Shown piece after piece: positions 39,370-47,001 of a stretch of DNA of 64,000 bases (the stretch's first letter is position 1; each line of letters begins with the position of its first letter). The DNA is taken from IMG/VR virus record IMGVR_UViG_3300046780_000088, positions 1-64,000 of that record. One strand, 5' to 3'. This DNA is from a virus. A program made the position numbers and the translations under genes. A model generated the notes under the pieces. It was not told the DNA's origin. It did no database searches and saw only the letters and a program-made list of their open reading frames with translations.

Positions 39370-39549
39370 TCAATCGTAATAGAACGTAAGATTGTCCGGG
39401 TGTATTGCTGAATCGAAATCGTCGCCACGCAATCGCACCATGACGAACGGCCAATCAATTTTTGTAATCCTTCCTATCTGAACGAATCCTTCCTTGACAG
39501 GCGGAATGTAAAGCACCTTGTCTCCAACGCGAGCGTTCTTGATGTTCAT
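39370..39549 (-). CDS. small SH3-like barrel candidate, 59 aa
   Basis: MNIKNARVGDKVLYIPPVKE, then GRITKIDWPFVMVRLRGDD and an IHPDNL end, aligning with the 38867 protein (VGDxV, TKID, HPxxL). ATGA overlap upstream. Confidence 0.66.
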   Translation of the reverse strand: MNIKNARVGDKVLYIPPVKEGFVQIGRITKIDWPFVMVRLRGDDFDSAIHPDNLTFYYD

Positions 39550-39815
39550 TTGAGTGCCGAATCTATTTCCGCTAATGTTTCCTCAACATCCAATGTTTCC
39601 TCAACATCGCGGACAGGTTTGTGAGAGAGTAGAAGACTGATACATCCTCTTGCACGTTCTAATGCTAATCGACGTGTTTCAAGCAACGCGATGGCGTGCT
39701 TTACCATGTCTGCTTGATAAGCGTGCCACGAATTTTTGTCTTTGCCAGCGCGCGATCGCTCTCCGCTTTCCATCGTTGTGAGCCTTTGCACGAACTCTTC
39801 GCTGCCGATCTTCAT
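39546..39815 (-). CDS. helical protein with tandem VEETL repeat, 89 aa
   Basis: MKIGSEEFVQRLTTMESG start, helical middle, and DVEETLDVEETLAEID encoded by an 18-nt direct repeat (about 39570-39610) that may vary in copy number. Function unknown. Confidence 0.62.
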   Translation of the reverse strand: MKIGSEEFVQRLTTMESGERSRAGKDKNSWHAYQADMVKHAIALLETRRLALERARGCISLLLSHKPVRDVEETLDVEETLAEIDSALK

Positions 39816-39900
39816 CTGTTTCCTCGTATGTATCTTCAAAATAAAACATGAACATCGCAACAATGGTCAATCCAAGCAGTAAAAATATTCCATCAACCAT
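39679..39900 (-). CDS. single-TM protein overlapping the next gene
   Basis: MVDGIFLLLGLTIVAMFMFYF, then a charged tail that overlaps the 39546 gene by 137 nt in another frame. The TM part and the TGATG junction look genuine; the tail may be shorter in reality. Confidence 0.45.
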   Translation of the reverse strand: MVDGIFLLLGLTIVAMFMFYFEDTYEETDEDRQRRVRAKAHNDGKRRAIARWQRQKFVARLSSRHGKARHRVA

Positions 39901-40070
39901 CAAAGCATTCCATCAATGAATCGTTGATTCAGTTTATCACGCACCCACGTTTCGAATGAAGGTGGATGACCAGCAAAATAACGAAATGCTTTGTTGTACT
40001 GCGCTCGCAAACTATCGAATTCCGCGCGAGTCAAAGAAATATCTGGTTCATCAATTATCTTGATTGCCAT
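39900..40070 (-). CDS. small soluble protein, 56 aa
   Basis: MAIKIIDEPDISLTRAEFDS then NKAFRYFAGHPPSFETWVRD. GGAAAC upstream. Lies 2 nt from the rtcB stop. Function unknown. Confidence 0.62.
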   Translation of the reverse strand: MAIKIIDEPDISLTRAEFDSLRAQYNKAFRYFAGHPPSFETWVRDKLNQRFIDGML

Positions 40071-40071
40071 G

Positions 40072-41256
40072 TCAGTTTCCCTTTATGCAAAGCACTTGCT
40101 TCAATGTGTGAACGACTTCGACAAGGTCTTCCTGATTCTTCATTACGACATCGATGTCTTTGTAAGCACCGGGTATCTCATCGATCACGCCTTTATCTTT
40201 GCGACATTCGACGCCTTGTGTTTGTGCGATAAGATCGTCAACCGTGAATTGCTTGTTCGCTTCTGTGCGCGACATCCGACGACCAGCACCATGCGAACAC
40301 GAATGGTACGAGTCTGCATTTCCCTTCCCACGCACAATGTATGATCGTTGCCCCATGCTGCCGGGTATGATGCCCATATCGCCCTCTCGCGCACGAATCG
40401 CCCCTTTTCTAGTTACCAAAACGTTCTGTCCAAAATGACTTTCACGCTCGATGTAATTGTGATGGCAGTTGACCGCTTCGGTTGTGAGTTCAAACGGTTT
40501 CACCGAGTGATGCAACGCGCGCAGCACCGTATCGAGCATCGCCTTGCGGTTTGTGAGTGCATAGTCCTGTGCCCACGTTACCGCCTCGACATAGTCGCGG
40601 AAGTCTTGCGTGTTCTCCGGGAAGTATGCAAGGTCTTTGTCGGGCAACGTTATGAAGTATTCTTCCATGCGCTCGCGCGCTTTTGTGATGAAGTGACGCC
40701 CGATCTGATTGCCGATGCCACGCGATCCTGAGTGCAACATCACCCAAACGTTTTGTGACTCGTCAAGACAGACTTCAATGAAGTGATTCCCGCCACCCAA
40801 CGTGCCGATTTGCTTACCAGCGTTCTTCAACGAAACCTTTGAATCGCGCAACGGCAAATCATCGAGTCTGTCGAACAGATTTCTATCCGGCCATTGATCT
40901 TCGCCGTGCGCCGCCCCCGGCCCGAGCGGAACACCGCGCTCGATGTCGTGTCGCAATTGTGTGAGTGAGTCGGGCAGATCAGATGCAGTCAATGATGTGC
41001 GTACAGCGTTCATACCGCAACCGATGTCAACGCCAACAGCAGCAGGAATCACCGCGCGTGCAGTCACTATCACGCTACCGACTGTTGCACCAATGCCGTA
41101 ATGAACGTCAGGCATCGCCACAACTCCATGCGGATGAATGAACGGCAGTTGCGAAGCGTTGATCAGTTGCTTCATTGCTTCAGGTTCGACATCGTCTGTC
41201 CAAATGCGAACAGGACGTGCGCCGGGTGATTGTGTGACGTGCGGAAAATCAGACAT
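40072..41256 (-). CDS. rtcB: RtcB-type RNA ligase
   Basis: 394 residues. Family motifs: MPDVHYGIG at 48-56, VGVDIGCGM at 74-82 with the Mn-binding Cys 80, TLGGGNHFIE, LHSGSRGIG, CHHNY, PGSMG and the SCSHGAGRRMSR block with the GMP-accepting His. RtcB seals RNA with 2',3'-cyclic phosphate or 3'-phosphate ends, such as those left by anticodon nucleases and toxins. With eight tRNAs and an Rnl2-like ligase in the same window, tRNA repair during infection is a natural role. Confidence 0.95.
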   Translation of the reverse strand: MSDFPHVTQSPGARPVRIWTDDVEPEAMKQLINASQLPFIHPHGVVAMPDVHYGIGATVGSVIVTARAVIPAAVGVDIGCGMNAVRTSLTASDLPDSLTQLRHDIERGVPLGPGAAHGEDQWPDRNLFDRLDDLPLRDSKVSLKNAGKQIGTLGGGNHFIEVCLDESQNVWVMLHSGSRGIGNQIGRHFITKARERMEEYFITLPDKDLAYFPENTQDFRDYVEAVTWAQDYALTNRKAMLDTVLRALHHSVKPFELTTEAVNCHHNYIERESHFGQNVLVTRKGAIRAREGDMGIIPGSMGQRSYIVRGKGNADSYHSCSHGAGRRMSRTEANKQFTVDDLIAQTQGVECRKDKGVIDEIPGAYKDIDVVMKNQEDLVEVVHTLKQVLCIKGN

Positions 41257-41257
41257 G

Positions 41258-41482
41258 CTATTCCTTTATGATTGCGTATACGACCATTGTGAGCAAGTAA
41301 CAATCAATGATTGCTGAAATTGCCGGATGTGCATGACGAATGTTTCCGCCCGATCCTACCGCCAAATCGACAAGGTCTGCCACTTGCCAGAAACCAAAGA
41401 TGACGAGCAACAGCTTCGAAAAGATCGGATACTTGCGCGCTCCGCTTTCGTATGCTTTGTGATATTCGTTGTCGTGAGTCAT
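41258..41482 (-). CDS. small membrane protein, 74 aa
   Basis: Polar N-terminus with HDNEYHKAYESG, then hydrophobic segments (SKLLLVIFGFWQVADLV; CYLLTMVVYAII). Two TM likely. Directly upstream of rtcB in the operon. Confidence 0.62.
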   Translation of the reverse strand: MTHDNEYHKAYESGARKYPIFSKLLLVIFGFWQVADLVDLAVGSGGNIRHAHPAISAIIDCYLLTMVVYAIIKE

Positions 41483-41483
41483 T

Positions 41484-41699
41484 TCAATTCCTTCTCAATG
41501 GTACGAGAGACATCGCTGCCATTTGCTTTAACCACTCCACAACTTCTTCGTCGCCAAGCAATACTTCGAGTGCGATTCGATCTGCCGGATGACTGTAAGC
41601 AGAAAAGAATTCCTGTGCGTGAACCACGATGCTGCCAAGCTTCATCAACACCGGAAGCGACGGCACCGTTGGATTCACCGGCTTCGCTGCCATAGTCAT
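41484..41699 (-). CDS. helical protein, 71 aa
   Basis: MTMAAKPVNPTVPSLPVLMK, then an amphipathic stretch (IALEVLLGDEEVVEWLKQMA). ATGA overlap upstream. Function unknown. Confidence 0.62.
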   Translation of the reverse strand: MTMAAKPVNPTVPSLPVLMKLGSIVVHAQEFFSAYSHPADRIALEVLLGDEEVVEWLKQMAAMSLVPLRRN

Positions 41700-41896
41700 A
41701 GCACTGCCCCTTTGCTTATACACATCCAATCGCCATACTGCTGCATTCCTTTGACGCCACTAATTTTCCCACGCATAGCAACACCGCCTCGCTGTTCGCA
41801 TCCTTGAATGAATGCGTCAGACTTGACAGACCCATCGTAGACAACCCACAACAAAAAGAAAAACGCTGCGAACAAACCAACGATGAGTGTTTTCAC
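41696..41896 (-). CDS. small exported or anchored protein, 66 aa
   Basis: TM/signal MKTLIVGLFAAFFFLLWVVY, then two Cys (GCEQRGG, WMCISKG). Probably periplasm-facing. ATGA overlaps. Confidence 0.63.
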   Translation of the reverse strand: MKTLIVGLFAAFFFLLWVVYDGSVKSDAFIQGCEQRGGVAMRGKISGVKGMQQYGDWMCISKGAVL

Positions 41897-42105
41897 CGCT
41901 CTTCTCCGCTCGACTTCCGATACTCGCTGTTCAACGTTTCGAACCCCAAGTCGCCATGCACCTTCAACACCGTGCTTGTGAGTACAGATTGTGTGTTTGA
42001 AACTTTACTCGACGTGTGATCGATTGGAACAACGATTGCTGATTGTCCAACGATAGGACCACGCAACGTTTCAACATAGTGAACTACTCGTTTACTATTC
42101 ATCAT
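41893..42105 (-). CDS. uncharacterised 70-aa protein
   Basis: MMNSKRVVHYVETLRGPIVG, then VVPIDHTSSKVSNTQSV. Beta-rich with a charged end. AGGAGCT upstream and ATGA overlap. Confidence 0.62.
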   Translation of the reverse strand: MMNSKRVVHYVETLRGPIVGQSAIVVPIDHTSSKVSNTQSVLTSTVLKVHGDLGFETLNSEYRKSSGEER

Positions 42106-42278
42106 AGCTCCTGTTCAACATCTGCAATCCCATCCGAGTATCCTGATTGATACCCGGCGCGTGTGGCGTTTGCAATTGCTCTTACATGATCTTGGAAACT
42201 GACCCAAGGCCCGTTCGGTGCGGGTTCGAGTCCGCTGCCAACAGTCTCATCAACGATACGCCAGCGCTCGATACTCAT
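42102..42278 (-). CDS. uncharacterised 58-aa protein
   Basis: MSIERWRIVDETVGSGLEPA, then GPWVSFQDHVRAIANATRAG. ATGA overlaps with both neighbours. Function unknown. Confidence 0.63.
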   Translation of the reverse strand: MSIERWRIVDETVGSGLEPAPNGPWVSFQDHVRAIANATRAGYQSGYSDGIADVEQEL

Positions 42279-42445
42279 CGCATCCTCGCGGTGCGCGTGA
42301 TCTTCGTGCGTACATCACGCATCGTTTGACGAATCCGGCTTGTGAGCGTGACGCGCTCTGCTGCCGTGTCGTCATTGGTTGCAAGACGAGCAAGCGCCGA
42401 CTTCCGACGCGCGTTAACCTTCTCCGGGAAATTCCATGTCTTCAT
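42275..42445 (-). CDS. basic protein, 56 aa
   Basis: MKTWNFPEKVNARRKSALARL, then TSRIRQTMRDVRTKI. Strongly basic helix; ATGA overlaps. Possibly nucleic-acid binding. Confidence 0.62.
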   Translation of the reverse strand: MKTWNFPEKVNARRKSALARLATNDDTAAERVTLTSRIRQTMRDVRTKITRTARMR

Positions 42446-42612
42446 TTCTGACCCCTCGCTTTCACTGCCTTGTCTGCAATCTTGTAAGCACGTTCGAGCA
42501 ACACGTCTTCGTTGAATTCCTTTTTGTCAGCACGACCTATCAATGCATGTGCGACGACCATCGCCCACTGATCGCGCAATGCTTCCGCTGACGGTGCTAT
42601 AAGTGTGAGCAT
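42442..42612 (-). CDS. helical protein, 56 aa
   Basis: MLTLIAPSAEALRDQWAMVV, then DKKEFNEDVLLERAYKIAD. TAATG overlap upstream and ATGA downstream. Function unknown. Confidence 0.62.
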   Translation of the reverse strand: MLTLIAPSAEALRDQWAMVVAHALIGRADKKEFNEDVLLERAYKIADKAVKARGQK

Positions 42613-42929
42613 TAAAGATGTTTCTCGATGTAGTTAGCGATCTGATCGAACGATTTTGCACCAGTACCATTCCAATCGCCATCATTCATTGCCGACAATT
42701 TTTGCTGTTGTTCTATTGTTAAGCCTATAAGCTTGAGTGATTGAACAGAAAGAAGTTCATCGCCTATGGGGTCTTTTTTCAGTTTTTTATCGCATACGGT
42801 TTTCAAAACACCTAAACAACAATAACCAATTTCACCATCTTCATTGACACCTTCAAGCACGCCTCGCGCCTGCCTAAACAATCCTGACCGCAATGCTTTA
42901 ACCCAATACTTCTTGATCGTCTTGTTCAT
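42612..42929 (-). CDS. conserved phage protein with CCLGVL motif, 105 aa
   Basis: YWVKALRSGLFRQARGVL, then GYCCLGVLKTVCD and MNDGDWNG...SFDQIANYI. This motif order is widespread in phage proteins of unknown role. AGGAGCAAAAAA upstream. Confidence 0.72.
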   Translation of the reverse strand: MNKTIKKYWVKALRSGLFRQARGVLEGVNEDGEIGYCCLGVLKTVCDKKLKKDPIGDELLSVQSLKLIGLTIEQQQKLSAMNDGDWNGTGAKSFDQIANYIEKHL

Positions 42930-42942
42930 TTTTTTGCTCCTG

Positions 42943-43143
42943 TTATCTCACTTCAATGCTGCCAATATGCTTCGGTTCATCTTCATCGAGAATCTTCAAG
43001 TCGAATGCGCAGATTGTGTAATCGGTATAATCAGATTCATCCATTGCTTTGTATGTTTTGTATACATCATAACCGTTACCGTTTCGGTTGTAAGCAACAT
43101 AGAATTTCACTTTCAAAGTACGAGGCTTAATTTTTGCTGCCAT
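42943..43143 (-). CDS. uncharacterised 66-aa protein
   Basis: Basic beta-rich start (KIKPRTLKVKFYVAYNRNGNGY), then acidic end (LKILDEDEPKHIGSIEVR). AGGAGAAATTTAA upstream. No motif. Confidence 0.62.
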   Translation of the reverse strand: MAAKIKPRTLKVKFYVAYNRNGNGYDVYKTYKAMDESDYTDYTICAFDLKILDEDEPKHIGSIEVR

Positions 43144-43158
43144 TTAAATTTCTCCTGA

Positions 43159-43551
43159 TTAAAATGGAACTACACCTTTGTCATCCGGCCACCGAATCGG
43201 TTTCGCTTCCCGGATGTTCTCGATGTTTGTGATGATTCGTACGTTGTCAATTGCGTACGGTCCAACATCACCATTACGCGCCATGCAATATTGATGTCCG
43301 AGTCTGCCCCGTTCTCGCCAGTACCCGGACGTAACCCACACTTGCCACCACTCCGCAAGCGTTAGCTTCCACTCGACTCCACGCTTTTGTGCATTCTCTC
43401 TTTGACGCCTGTAAGCGTGCAACGGATGTTTGCTGTTCTTCGCACGCCTGCCATACTGCGCATCCAACGATGGCAGATCGACGCCCAATAATTCGCTTTC
43501 TGGTATACACATACGAAAGTCAAGACGTAACTGTTTCGGTCTTCTTGTCAT
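43159..43551 (-). CDS. phage protein with WKLTLAEWW...GPYAIDNVRI motif
   Basis: Up to 130 residues; the start at 43551 overlaps the ParB-like gene by 32 nt, with ATG 43512 as alternative. The HLT..WW....G.W..RG....QY.MAR..D.GPYAI.NV pattern occurs in many phage proteins that resemble mobile or HNH-associated endonuclease parts. Catalytic residues not evident. Confidence 0.62.
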   Translation of the reverse strand: MTRRPKQLRLDFRMCIPESELLGVDLPSLDAQYGRRAKNSKHPLHAYRRQRENAQKRGVEWKLTLAEWWQVWVTSGYWRERGRLGHQYCMARNGDVGPYAIDNVRIITNIENIREAKPIRWPDDKGVVPF

Positions 43552-44362
43552 GTGAGCGCTTCGGGCCGTTGCGTTCAACGATCTGCCGCAGTTTCTTGAA
43601 CACGACCTTCGCCGTTTCCAATTGACCGTTGCTCAGTTTGAATTTCTGCACATCAACAACAACAATCACGTCGTGTATCTGGCCGATCAAATCGACCAGC
43701 GTTTCGTATGGATCGCCAGCAGCGATCAGTTGATCCTTCGTCGGTTCGAGTTCGGCCTTCTTTGCTGCCTTGTCTGCCGCTGCATCGAGCTTCGCCTTCG
43801 CCGCTTCCATCTTCGACGCGCTAGGATCGTCGCCAGTCGTCAGAGACTTCAGGGCAGCATTCAGGGTAGTCTTGCCGTCCCTGACCGCTTCTACGACCGC
43901 TTTAGGTGCTTCTGCGACGAGTTTCTTGGCCCGCTTCACGGTGACAGGCGAAACACCCATCGCTTTCGCCGCTTCCGGTTGTGTGAGCGGTGCAGCAGGA
44001 TTAATTGATCCATCTGCCTTGGTCTTGCGCACGCCCTTCTTGCCTGTCGCCATCGCGTTCGCCAGCAATGCGCGCTGGCTGGTTGTGAGTGACCGTCTGT
44101 GCAGATTGAGCGACAGCACCAGCAACCGCGCAGCATGTTCGTCGCCCTCGAAGTTGTGAGTCTTGATAGCGATGCTTCGCTCGATACATGCATCGTACCG
44201 ATGACGACCATCGAGTATCTTGCCTTCGAACAATTCGATTGGCACGCGCAGGCCGTTCGTTTCGATGTCATCGGCAAACGAACTGTATTCGTCTTCGCCC
44301 ATGCGCGGCACCATGTCTGCCAGTGGATGATTCTCCAAATGTTTCACGCTTACGAGTTCCAT
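43520..44362 (-). CDS. ParB/Srx-domain protein with HTH
   Basis: 280 residues. ParB N-terminal signature with DGRHRYDA near residues 50-57, then LSLNLHRRSLTTSQRALLA and a helix-turn-helix (LTQPEAAKAMGVSPVTVKRA). The C-terminus is a Lys/Ala-rich helix. Phage proteins of this type can act in partition, DNA-binding regulation or as nucleases; no ParA gene is seen, so partition is unlikely. Confidence 0.82.
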   Translation of the reverse strand: MELVSVKHLENHPLADMVPRMGEDEYSSFADDIETNGLRVPIELFEGKILDGRHRYDACIERSIAIKTHNFEGDEHAARLLVLSLNLHRRSLTTSQRALLANAMATGKKGVRKTKADGSINPAAPLTQPEAAKAMGVSPVTVKRAKKLVAEAPKAVVEAVRDGKTTLNAALKSLTTGDDPSASKMEAAKAKLDAAADKAAKKAELEPTKDQLIAAGDPYETLVDLIGQIHDVIVVVDVQKFKLSNGQLETAKVVFKKLRQIVERNGPKRSHDKKTETVTS

Positions 44363-44372
44363 TTGTTAGCCT

Positions 44373-44510
44373 TTATATGAAATACAAAATCGAAAACAGC
44401 AATGCGATACTCGACACCGCTGCTGCTTCAGCTTTCTCGCCATCCATGTATGCTTCTATCGCGCAACAGGCAACGACAAAAATAGACAAACAGAAAATGA
44501 AATCACGCAT
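44373..44510 (-). CDS. two-TM mini protein, 45 aa
   Basis: MRDFIFCLSIFVVACCAIEA, a short acidic loop (MDGEKAEAAA), then VSSIALLFSILYFI. ATG within the 3' end of the upstream gene. Role unknown. Confidence 0.55.
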   Translation of the reverse strand: MRDFIFCLSIFVVACCAIEAYMDGEKAEAAAVSSIALLFSILYFI

Positions 44511-44718
44511 CATCGAATGCCGGTGCTATCCATTGATACCACAATTGTCCGCAAGCGTAAACACAGACATGCCTATCAGTATTGAAGTCCGTTAGTGGAC
44601 TGAACTTCGAACCGGGATCGATGCCCCGCGCGCACCATACAACGCCCGATTCGTAAGGCGGTCGCTGTCCGCTCGGTGCGCGGTTTGTGATCTTGTCGCT
44701 GAGTCGAACAGGTAACAT
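44503..44718 (-). CDS. uncharacterised 71-aa protein
   Basis: MLPVRLSDKITNRAPSGQRP, then VVWCARGIDPGSKFSPLTDF and CVYACGQLWYQW. Three Cys; small metal site possible. TGATG overlap upstream. Confidence 0.6.
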   Translation of the reverse strand: MLPVRLSDKITNRAPSGQRPPYESGVVWCARGIDPGSKFSPLTDFNTDRHVCVYACGQLWYQWIAPAFDDA

Positions 44719-44975
44719 CAAACGCTGCCCCGCGCCAGTGCGAACAGTTCGGTTGCCTCATCGCGCATCTGATCTGCTTTTGTGTGAGCTTCGAAAGCTT
44801 CTGTGTATGCTGCTTTCGCATTTCCTACCGTCACCGCGAGCATAGCCTTCGCCGATGCAGTGTCGTACACGAATCCGTATTGCTTGCGCAACAGGATCGA
44901 TTCCTCTGCCAGCTTGTGAGCCTTGGTGATCATTTGTTCCGGTGTCAATGCTGCTGGTTGCGCTTGCTGTTCCAT
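44718..44975 (-). CDS. helical protein, 85 aa
   Basis: Begins MEQQAQPAALTPEQM after GGAAAGGGCGACGA; all-alpha (SAKAMLAVTVGNAKAAYTEA). Function unknown. Confidence 0.63.
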   Translation of the reverse strand: MEQQAQPAALTPEQMITKAHKLAEESILLRKQYGFVYDTASAKAMLAVTVGNAKAAYTEAFEAHTKADQMRDEATELFALARGSV

Positions 44976-45142
44976 TCGTCGCCCTTTCCAAATGTTGAAT
45001 ATGTCCTGATGCGTTTTTGCAATTCTTCCTTTGCTTGTTTCTCGCGCAACCAATCATCGTACTGTTCGTCATGCGCGCGTTCCAAATCATCCTCTCGATC
45101 ACTGGTGCACAACGGACAACGAGGCGTGTGTAGTACGCTCAT
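44945..45142 (-). CDS. small zinc-knuckle-like protein, 65 aa
   Basis: MSVLHTPRCPLCTSDRED with one CxxC, then a long charged helix (DDWLREKQAKEELQKRIRT). TGATG overlap upstream; 31-nt overlap downstream. Confidence 0.6.
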   Translation of the reverse strand: MSVLHTPRCPLCTSDREDDLERAHDEQYDDWLREKQAKEELQKRIRTYSTFGKGDEWNSKRNQQH

Positions 45143-45324
45143 CAAAAATTCCTTCCGTTTGGATCATACCATTCACGATGTTTCTTCATCACGTCGCGCA
45201 ACGATTCGTTGTACAGATTGCGCTCGCCACACAGCTTGCATTTGCGATCAACGAATTGATGCTCGACTCCGGGCATCCGATGCCCCGGTTTGTAAGAACA
45301 TAACCAACGAAAGCAGAGAATCAT
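45142..45324 (-). CDS. zinc-ribbon-like protein, 60 aa
   Basis: Cys at the start (CFRWLCSYKPGH), then RKCKLCGERN. Layout fits a small zinc ribbon. ATGA overlap upstream. Function unknown. Confidence 0.62.
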   Translation of the reverse strand: MILCFRWLCSYKPGHRMPGVEHQFVDRKCKLCGERNLYNESLRDVMKKHREWYDPNGRNF

Positions 45325-45623
45325 TTGTCACTCGCCGCTTGCGATGCGAGGGCGCGCGACGAGTCAATAGCTTCGTCCATGTGTTCGCCCCACAGTGACG
45401 CGGCATAGCCTGATACGTCAGCGTTTTGCGGGTCACGCAGCCACCGATACCGTTCCGCATCCCGCTCCAACTCCCCGCACCGCGCGGCCAGTGCGTCGTT
45501 GGCGGCGATGCGGCGATAGCAGTCTACGAGAATGGCGTCGATAGCATGACTGCCCGCGCCAATCCGCAGCGCCTCCCGTATCTCCGCCAGCAGTTCGTCA
45601 GGCCCGCTCACTTGGTGGTTCAT
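45321..45623 (-). CDS. phage protein with ELERDAERYRWLRD motif, 100 aa
   Basis: Helical, with AARCGELERDAERYRWLRD, a string widespread in phages and prophages of high-GC hosts. The local GC content is visibly higher than in flanking genes through 46.45 kb, suggesting an acquired cassette. Function unknown. Confidence 0.65.
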   Translation of the reverse strand: MNHQVSGPDELLAEIREALRIGAGSHAIDAILVDCYRRIAANDALAARCGELERDAERYRWLRDPQNADVSGYAASLWGEHMDEAIDSSRALASQAASDK

Positions 45624-45844
45624 GCGTTGCTCGTATCGCAGGCGTCAAACAACATACCGTCCTCGGCGGCAACAACCTTTCCCGGCGTCATGGTTCCCTG
45701 CCGTTGCTCGTCACTACTGCGGCGCGTGCGGTAGGTAACCGTGATAATTCGCTTCGGGTCGAAGCCAGCGTGGGCAAGGATTTGTTCGTAAGTTACCTCT
45801 TGTCTTGCAACATAAGTCTGCTTGCCGTTTATGTAGATATTCAT
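45620..45844 (-). CDS. single multiubiquitin-type (ubiquitin-like) domain protein
   Basis: 74 residues: YINGKQTYVARQEVTYEQIL, ITVTYRTRR, TMTPGKVVAAEDGMLFDACDT. The order matches bacterial multiubiquitin/E2-binding Ubl domains (ubiquitin beta-grasp fold). It ends in SNA, not GlyGly, and no E1 or E2 partner is visible. ATGA overlaps on both ends. Confidence 0.7.
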   Translation of the reverse strand: MNIYINGKQTYVARQEVTYEQILAHAGFDPKRIITVTYRTRRSSDEQRQGTMTPGKVVAAEDGMLFDACDTSNA

Positions 45845-46116
45845 TTGACCTCAATCATGTAGCGGCGGGGGCACCACGGGCCGGGGCATTGATGCGTCCA
45901 GTCCGCGCACTCCCGCTCGCACCGCTTGTTATGTTCCGCGATCACGCCCTCTAGCGCCCGGTTGCGGGTGAGCAGGGATTCGAGTACAGGTAAGGCGTCG
46001 TCCGTCCACTCGATAAGCTCGAAGCGGTCACACACACCTTGGTATCGCTCGATCAAGTCGGCGGCGTCATCCTCCGGCGCGGCATCGATCCTCGCCAGCA
46101 GTTCAGGCCCGCTCAC
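45841..46116 (-). CDS. paralogue with NKRCERE motif, 91 aa
   Basis: C-terminal GVIAEHNKRCERECADW...YMIEVK is shared with the next gene, so the two are duplicates with different N-termini. Cys-rich end. High local GC. Function unknown. Confidence 0.62.
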   Translation of the reverse strand: MSGPELLARIDAAPEDDAADLIERYQGVCDRFELIEWTDDALPVLESLLTRNRALEGVIAEHNKRCERECADWTHQCPGPWCPRRYMIEVK

Positions 46117-46457
46117 TTGGGCACCTCGATCATGTAGTTGAGCGGATCAGTACATCGCATACCGCCAAATGTGACCGACTCCCGCTCGCACCGCTTATTG
46201 TGTTCCGCGATCACGGTCTCTAGCGCCAATTTCACGCCTAGTAATTTGATGTTGGCGGCTTGCGCGCTATCCCTGTGCTGGCAGGCCAGCCGTTCGCGCA
46301 CCAGCAGCTCCATGTTCTTGCCCTCTAGCGCCGTGCAGCGGGTGGAGAGGGATTCGATCATGTCGGCTGCGGCGTTTCGAGATACGCCACCATGCGGCAC
46401 GCGAAGTTCTTTGACTGTTTCCGCTACATCCTCCGGCGCGGCAGGGGCGGTAGTCAT
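46113..46457 (-). CDS. paralogue with NKRCERE motif, 114 aa
   Basis: Ala/Pro-rich start, helical middle, then ALETVIAEHNKRCERESVTF and YMIEVPK aligning with the 45841 gene at protein and DNA level. ATGA overlap. Function unknown. Confidence 0.62.
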   Translation of the reverse strand: MTTAPAAPEDVAETVKELRVPHGGVSRNAAADMIESLSTRCTALEGKNMELLVRERLACQHRDSAQAANIKLLGVKLALETVIAEHNKRCERESVTFGGMRCTDPLNYMIEVPK

Positions 46458-46723
46458 GATGCGACATACCCGGTGATGCGATTGACTTCTTCAACCGCTT
46501 CTTTGAGGCTTGATCCCTTGATCGACTCACGATAAAACCGAACCGCAGCAACACGACCTTCGGTGCGCGACAGTTCCTTGATACGCGCCTCGAATGCCGG
46601 TCCACGCACGTTGATCACATCCAAGATCACTTGCGGATATTGATCGGCGAGCTTCACCAGCAATTCCAGCGCGTCAATCGATCCACTGCCAACTTCGATC
46701 ATGATCTGATTCAGCGATTTCAT
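46454..46723 (-). CDS. ribosomal L7/L12 C-terminal-like protein, 89 aa
   Basis: The RIKELSRTEGRVAAVRFYRE run followed by LKEAVEEVNRI resembles the L7/L12 C-terminal fold. Phages carry such small proteins without known role. ATGA overlap with the paralogue gene. Confidence 0.65.
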   Translation of the reverse strand: MKSLNQIMIEVGSGSIDALELLVKLADQYPQVILDVINVRGPAFEARIKELSRTEGRVAAVRFYRESIKGSSLKEAVEEVNRITGYVAS

Positions 46724-46725
46724 TT

Positions 46726-47001
46726 TTAACCTTTCTTCTTCAATGATTGGACAAGTTCAATCACATCATAGATTGAATTGTACGTTGCACCGCCACTCGA
46801 ATATGAATTCAACCTTTCTGTGAGTGCAAGTCTAACTTCTTCGAGTGCTGCATCGCGTATCCCATCCATGTACTCGAAGACATCGCGCGGGATTTCATAC
46901 GAACGCTGTCCGACCACGACGATCTTTGTGAGTTCGGTTTCATCTGTGATAACAGGATTGTGTGATGCCCAACTCACCTGATCAAGTGTATCTTTACTCA
47001 C
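46726..47001 (-). CDS. uncharacterised 91-aa protein, GTG start
   Basis: GTG overlapping the upstream stop as GTGA. MSKDTLDQVSWASHNPVITD, then VVVGQRSYEIPRDVFEYMDG and a helical end. No motif. Confidence 0.62.
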   Translation of the reverse strand: MSKDTLDQVSWASHNPVITDETELTKIVVVGQRSYEIPRDVFEYMDGIRDAALEEVRLALTERLNSYSSGGATYNSIYDVIELVQSLKKKG

